Source of the DNA: Henningerozyma blattae CBS 6284
Taxonomy: Eukaryota; Ascomycota; Saccharomycetes; Saccharomycetales; Saccharomycetaceae
Length of the DNA stretch: 64,000 nt
NCBI RefSeq assembly: GCF_000315915.1
Contig: NC_020187.1
Location: 62,001-126,000, forward strand
Direction of reading: 5' to 3'
Shown here: piece after piece, positions 60,301 to 64,000 of the stretch
How the letters are laid out: the number at the start of each line of letters is the position of its first letter
Position numbering within the stretch: the stretch's first letter is position 1
Translations under genes and position numbers: made by a program
The notes under the pieces: model-generated
The model's database searches: none
Seen by the model: only the letters and a program-made list of their open reading frames with translations
What the model was told of the DNA's origin: nothing

Positions 60301-60480
60301 GAATATGAACTGATTAAAGGAATCAAAGATCAAGATATTATCCCTTTATTATGTGTGGACAAGCTGAAGGCAAGCATTCCCGGCCAGGTTACAAAAGATA
60401 AAAATACCACCCAAAAAGGGGGGAAAACAAAAAGAAAGCAAGAAAAAATAAGCTTATTTATCTTTATAGCCTTCTTCTGA
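57319..60480 (+). CDS. RQC2: Ribosome quality control factor Rqc2 (Tae2, NEMF family)
   Basis: 1053 residues as read, against 1038 in S. cerevisiae Rqc2 (YPL009C). The NFACT-N domain begins MKQRITSLDLELLSRELRLK and contains DCGLRIHLTDFTRHIPQFPS. A coiled-coil region lies at about 350-430, acidic linkers at about 455-500, and the NFACT-R domain at about 590-690 (KPYFFEKYHWFISSEKILVLMGK). A NFACT-C region with FAPWPSLLKYKYKVKIQPGSSKK is near 935-960. Rqc2 binds stalled 60S-peptidyl-tRNA, recruits Ltn1 and adds CAT tails. The last residues (ISLFIFIAFF) are hydrophobic and unlike a normal Lys-rich tail. One G fewer in the G6 run at 60418-60423 would give a short basic end at 60449-60451. Confidence 0.96.
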   Translation: MKQRITSLDLELLSRELRLKLEGYRLTNIYNIADTKRQFLLKFNKPDSKLNVVVDCGLRIHLTDFTRHIPQFPSDFVIKLRKHLKSKRLTKLRQVPGDRIIVLQFAEGLFYLVLEFFSAGNVILLDENKTILSLQRVVKEHENKVGQDYEMFDDSIFFDTASENLANSEFKQYDYQMLETWFHEEAKKLQNQTTLSSVPLNNGKKLKVFSIHKLLLTKEPHLSSDLLQKHLKIANINPSLPCLEFLDKITTVLDVIKNTENEYHNLLNTNNKRGYIVAKKNPNYVIGRDADDLEYVYETFNPFEPFIDETHRTNSKIIIVDGPYNLTLDKFFTTIESSKYALKIQTQEEQAKKKIEDAHLENKKRIDALINVQTSNEQKGYAIIANTELIETTKYAVQGLVDQQMDWNTIEKLIKNEQVRGNEVAENIILPLNLKENTINMILPLKSETSSIENSSSEEQDEYCSESDNEPANENTSDEESDISVEQDVSDFVEVTTIGNSPLISKKSKHKRLQNNENSIIVSIDLSLSAYANASRYFDTKKKTAEKQKRVEENAEKAMKNIEQGIETSLQRKLKESHEVLKKIRKPYFFEKYHWFISSEKILVLMGKSSTETDQIYSKYIEDDDIYMSNSFDTQVWIKNPEKIEISPNTLMQAGVFCMSSSEAWSKKIASSPWWCKAKNVSKFDKEGNTCLEPGKFILKNENEKHSLPPAQLVMGIGLLWKVKTDKDSEESDTDEGPGEDGEHEKAEARRYAEDGDNAYHESTSMLNNDLNRLTIASADDTNSIVKGKYQRNIDNSEENSAPESRNKDILNDENGTITTENGESIYYTNIIENMNRNVRGKKGKLKKMKKKYSHQDESERLLKLQALGTLQGIQKRQKQEQEELERQHAREYKKEMSNKQKQMQTLKFIQNEKVRVNYDKFKNELKPTLDINDTVVDIVPIFAPWPSLLKYKYKVKIQPGSSKKTKTVNEILRHFVSREVDSNCSNKELGWPSEYELIKGIKDQDIIPLLCVDKLKASIPGQVTKDKNTTQKGGKTKRKQEKISLFIFIAFF

Positions 60481-60905
60481 TTTAAGTACTTCAATACTTA
60501 TGTATTCTTAATATATAGTCTGTATCATAAGGTTAAACTTGTTTTTTTTTTTTTTTTTTTTTAATTGGGCATTTACTCTGTTATAATTATTTTTAAATAA
60601 ATAAAGCTTAGTAAAAAACTTACATAAAAACCTATAGCTATACTCGATTACTTCATCTATTTTTCTCCCTAGACAGACTTTTTTTTATTTATAAACGCAT
60701 TTACACACAGCAATCTACATGAGAAATCTTTCTTTTCGGAATTCGCGTACCGTAACTTTTCAAGATGGGACTAGTAACTATTATAATTGAATATATATAT
60801 TTGGGAGAAAAATCTATGGATAATTTTGAATACATAAAATAACAAATACTACTTGGCTAGACATTTTAACTGCTAGTTATTATTACTGAACCAAGATATT
60901 AAGAT
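60481..60905. other. RQC2 / TAF3 intergenic region
   Basis: 425 bp with a T tract of about 19 at 60544-60562. It holds the RQC2 terminator and TAF3 promoter. No other gene is recognised. Confidence 0.55.
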
Positions 60906-62144
60906 ATGACGAATTCAAGAGATTTTTACTTTGGCCTCCTGCGGATCTCAATGTTACAACTTTTAAAGGCTGAAGGATTTGATAGAGCAAAACCTTCAAC
61001 AGTATATGTTATTACAGATCTCTATTGTCAATATTTAAAACTTCTAATAAATGAGATCAATTTTGCAGCCCAATCACGCCAAGATGTTGATGATACTATA
61101 AGCTTGCAAGATATATCAATGGCGTTTCAAAAATTGGGCCTAATAAGACCATATGATTCACTTGATGTTTATGACGAAAACCCAAATCTTCCCAGTGATA
61201 TTGGGATGAAAAACTTTAGGGACTGGTGTATACACAATACTCATCCTAAAAATGCTCGGGCTGTGGCTCTTCCTATGGCAGAAATGTTAAAAGCAACTAA
61301 CGATAATAGTTTAAAAACCCTATCCACAGTCCCAGAATATATTAATCAATTACAGAACAAAGACTCTGGCTTTAAACCTCAAAACTCTACTATTTACTAT
61401 AATTCAGAGGGTAATATTGCAACAACTTCTATGATACAGGATACTATTGATGACAATGATGATGAGCTTATAGAGGAGCTGATTGCAAACGGTGATACTG
61501 ATGATTGGATCAAAGTAATGCTTGCAAAGCAACGCATTAATTTGGCTAAGAAAGTAAAAGGTATTCGCCCATCTAAATTAGAGGAACTTCCATCTGTCAC
61601 AGGATTGAAGTATTCTGTCTTAGATCCTTCCCACATCAGTAGTTTAACTCGTAATGATACTTTACCTACATATTTAGATAGAGTAAGGGCAGAAGGTACT
61701 TCACCAACTTCTTATATAGAAGGAACCTTATTGAATAAACTCCCTATCATGCAACCTTCGAATAAGTTAGATAATATTTCTTTATCTTTTGATACAACTA
61801 AGAATGAATCTGATTCTGATTCGGAAACTTCAGATAATAGCATTGAAGAAGACACAGAACTTCAGGCTAACTATAATTCAGCTAAAACCAAGACTAATAT
61901 ATCATTAACGAATTCAAATAATTTAAAAAACAAATTGGTGAACGAAGAAATAAGTGTTAATGATGATGTTCCTGATGAGTATGCAAACAGCGGCCTACAG
62001 GGAACAGAAGAATATGTACTGAGTGCTGATACAGATACCCAGTTCGCAGAAATGACTGATATGGACAATACTTTCCAAAGGCGACAATCACTTGACTACG
62101 GTGACGGTTCCTACGATAATGAATTTAATTTCAATGGATTTTAA
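60906..62144 (+). CDS. TAF3: TFIID subunit Taf3 (histone-fold)
   Basis: 412 residues, against 353 in S. cerevisiae Taf3 (YPL011C). The N-terminal histone fold (bromodomain-associated type, about 5-80) reads FYFGLLRISMLQLLKAEGFD through SLQDISMAFQKLGLI and would pair with Taf10. The rest is acidic and Ser/Asn-rich, with a central conserved helix around DDWIKVMLAKQRINLAKK. No PHD finger is present, as in yeast. It lies between RQC2 (YPL009C) and RRP12 (YPL012W), as in S. cerevisiae apart from the missing YPL010W slot. Confidence 0.92.
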   Translation: MTNSRDFYFGLLRISMLQLLKAEGFDRAKPSTVYVITDLYCQYLKLLINEINFAAQSRQDVDDTISLQDISMAFQKLGLIRPYDSLDVYDENPNLPSDIGMKNFRDWCIHNTHPKNARAVALPMAEMLKATNDNSLKTLSTVPEYINQLQNKDSGFKPQNSTIYYNSEGNIATTSMIQDTIDDNDDELIEELIANGDTDDWIKVMLAKQRINLAKKVKGIRPSKLEELPSVTGLKYSVLDPSHISSLTRNDTLPTYLDRVRAEGTSPTSYIEGTLLNKLPIMQPSNKLDNISLSFDTTKNESDSDSETSDNSIEEDTELQANYNSAKTKTNISLTNSNNLKNKLVNEEISVNDDVPDEYANSGLQGTEEYVLSADTDTQFAEMTDMDNTFQRRQSLDYGDGSYDNEFNFNGF

Positions 62145-62302
62145 GTATGAGAAAAATACTCTTAGCATGATTTATAAGCCATGTATTTAAATATTTGCAT
62201 ACCCCCGACTAATTACTATTGTACATGTATTAATTTTTATATATATATATAAAGTTAGACATATAATGTTATACTAATTTATAAATATAGTTTAATAGTT
62301 GC

Positions 62303-64000
62303 CTATAATTTCCTTCTAGGTCTAAATTTATTACCCTTTTTAAAGTTCTTTCCAATTTTGTTTTTAGTGTCAACCTTCTTGGATAAAAGTTTTGAGGATA
62401 TTTCATCATCACTATCACCCTCATCTGAACCTTTTCTAAACTTCAATTTGTTTCTTTGTCCCCTAATAGGACCGTGCTCAACAACTTCTAAATAGGCATT
62501 AATACCATTTGTAACAGATTTCAAGGGATCTTCATCAGCTGATTTTGGCTTTTCAACGCCTTTAATTATTAATTTACCTTCATCATCAAAGCTAAAAGCG
62601 TCATTCTTCAGTAGTTTTTTATTGTTATTTTTGTTAAATTTCTTAGGTCTTGTAGATGAAATATGAGCTAAGGTTTCAGAGTCTAGTAAATCAAGTGGAT
62701 TTTCACCGGATTCCATTATATATTGGTTAGCTGGCTTCTTGCTTCTCTTATTGGGTTTTTCATCGTCTAGGTCTTGTTCATCGCCAGATGAGTCATAAAC
62801 AGCTTCATCAAATGCAGAGAAGAATTTCGATGCCTTATTATTACTTAAGACAGGAATACGAGCATCATTATTTGCCTCTTCTTCAGTTTCTTTACGCTTG
62901 TTTCTGTTACGAGTTTTTCTAATATTAGCTAATAACTTATAATCTTCTGCAGGGAAATTTGCTTCAATAAATTCATAACCAAATTTTCTAACTAATCTTT
63001 CAATAATGTTTTTAATCTTAGATTTAAAATGACCAGTATGTTCATTAGACCAACGCAATAATTTTGGCAACAGACTAGGTATCTTTTCTCTCATGATATC
63101 TGGTGGTAACCCTAATACACAAACTTTTGTAAAGCCAATAGCACTTTTGGCAATTTCTCTGGAATTCGAAGTCAAATATAATTCAACAGTATCATATATT
63201 TCAAGTAACAGATCAGCTGATAGTTGATCTTTAAATTCGAAAACTAGACAAGCATAAGCAGTAATAGTACTGCTTACCATATGTTGAGATTCACCAATTA
63301 ACCCGGCAGACATTATCTTAAAAAATTCAGCAATAGAAGCTGGCTGGTTTGGTGCTTGAGAATCATATCCATCAATGTTAGATAGCTTAATAATGCTATT
63401 TGGTGAGTTCATTTTGTTACCCATAGCGATTAAAGTTTCAAAAGCGGCATCTCTAGATTTTTCATTCACATCTTTGGTACATAAGATTACTTCAGGAACA
63501 ACTTTGACGATGAAGTCTAGGTGGTCATTTGGAAGTAGTTCCACGAGCGTTTTAATCGAAGCAAGTCTTGACGCCTTGGCAGGTGTCTGGACTGTATTAG
63601 TGTTATCAACTATAATCTTTTCAATATCGGAGACAAAGGATGCTACAGCCTCAGAACCACTTTCTAGTTCAGAAAGCTTAGTGATAATTCTATAAGCTCT
63701 TTTTTGAGTCAGTCCAACCCTGGAGTTTACAGTTCTACCAAAAATAGAGAATAAAGCAGAGTATGAAGTAGATGGCACATATTTGGTCATGCATACAATC
63801 AAATCTAACAAAGTAGGTGTAAGTTGTGGCTTCCCTTTTTGTGATTCAACTTCTTCATCTAATGCATTTTTTAACAAAGCACACACATTATTGAAAGTTT
63901 TCTCTAGATCTTCACTAGAAGTAATTTTCAGATAAGATTCGATTGTTTCTAAGATATAGCCTCTGGCATTTGGAGAAGTTTGCGTATAGACATTAAATAA
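62303..64000 (-). CDS. RRP12: Ribosomal RNA processing protein Rrp12, C-terminal part (5' end beyond window)
   Basis: The frame is open from the stop at 62303-62305 to the right edge, giving 565 residues. The S. cerevisiae protein (YPL012W) has 1228, so about half is seen. The visible part is HEAT/ARM-like helical repeats (for example LIVCMTKYVPSTSYSALFSI, LVELLPNDHLDFIVKVVPEV) followed by a disordered, charged C-terminus with KRSKKPANQYIMESGENPLD and a basic end (KKGNKFRPRRKL). Rrp12 assists nuclear export and maturation of pre-40S and pre-60S particles. The apparent start near 63886 is an internal GTG codon, because homologous-looking frame continues upstream without stops. Confidence 0.95.
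   Translation of the reverse strand, partial: LFNVYTQTSPNARGYILETIESYLKITSSEDLEKTFNNVCALLKNALDEEVESQKGKPQLTPTLLDLIVCMTKYVPSTSYSALFSIFGRTVNSRVGLTQKRAYRIITKLSELESGSEAVASFVSDIEKIIVDNTNTVQTPAKASRLASIKTLVELLPNDHLDFIVKVVPEVILCTKDVNEKSRDAAFETLIAMGNKMNSPNSIIKLSNIDGYDSQAPNQPASIAEFFKIMSAGLIGESQHMVSSTITAYACLVFEFKDQLSADLLLEIYDTVELYLTSNSREIAKSAIGFTKVCVLGLPPDIMREKIPSLLPKLLRWSNEHTGHFKSKIKNIIERLVRKFGYEFIEANFPAEDYKLLANIRKTRNRNKRKETEEEANNDARIPVLSNNKASKFFSAFDEAVYDSSGDEQDLDDEKPNKRSKKPANQYIMESGENPLDLLDSETLAHISSTRPKKFNKNNNKKLLKNDAFSFDDEGKLIIKGVEKPKSADEDPLKSVTNGINAYLEVVEHGPIRGQRNKLKFRKGSDEGDSDDEISSKLLSKKVDTKNKIGKNFKKGNKFRPRRKL

Noticed and set aside
1..64000. CRISPR arrays, bacterial operons or prophage
   Set aside because: The window is yeast nuclear DNA; no such repeats or genes are present.

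Overview
This is about 64 kb of nuclear DNA from a budding yeast of the family Saccharomycetaceae. It is AT-rich (roughly 70% by eye) and its genes are compact and nearly intronless. Almost every long reading frame can be matched to a Saccharomyces cerevisiae gene by protein content and gene order. Neighbouring genes alternate between two S. cerevisiae regions: YFL/YLR in 0.4-24 kb, YPR/YFR in 25-39 kb, and YFL/YFR/YPL in 46-64 kb. Several essential genes of those regions (SEC53, SPC3, TUB2) are missing from their expected slots. That is what a post-whole-genome-duplication species would show if it lost duplicates independently of S. cerevisiae, for example one near Vanderwaltozyma/Tetrapisispora. 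The species assignment is inference.

Layout. 0.4-24 kb: FMP32, RPL10, OTU1, RFU1, a LAM5/LAM6 sterol transporter, RGR1 (MED14), FYV7, PET309, a YFL040W-type transporter, ACT1 (with a 703-bp intron), YPT1 and PER33. 25-34 kb: AIM45, YFH7, a probable HAL1, ICL2 and a probable FAR7. 34-39.6 kb: a YFR006W-type aminopeptidase, SAD1, RPN11 and a frameshifted YPI1. 40-43.1 kb: a decayed Ty1/copia element with two LTRs, a 5-bp target duplication and a 100-N assembly gap. 43.1-45.9 kb: no recognisable gene. 45.9-52 kb: DEG1, a candidate point centromere, a frameshifted LOC1 and NIC96. 52-57.3 kb: no protein gene, but tRNA-Pro(AGG), two complete solo LTRs and LTR fragments. 57.3-64 kb: RQC2, TAF3 and the 3' part of RRP12, which runs off the right edge.

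The genes are housekeeping functions, not an operon-like system: translation and ribosome assembly (RPL10, FYV7, LOC1, RRP12, DEG1, RQC2), ubiquitin and proteasome (OTU1, RFU1, RPN11), mitochondria (FMP32, PET309, AIM45, ICL2), transcription (RGR1, TAF3) and the cytoskeleton or secretory path (ACT1, YPT1). Shared promoter motifs fit these roles: PACE boxes at OTU1 and RPN11, PAC/RRPE at FYV7 and LOC1, and a Rap1 site at RPL10.

The most interesting results are the candidate centromere (CDEI, about 189 bp of 87% AT, CDEIII-like element) at exactly the CEN6 position between DEG1 and LOC1; evidence that the centromere block and the AIM45-FAR7 block are each inverted relative to the ancestral order; an unusually long ACT1 intron; and several single-base reading-frame breaks, some at homopolymers, that look like assembly errors.
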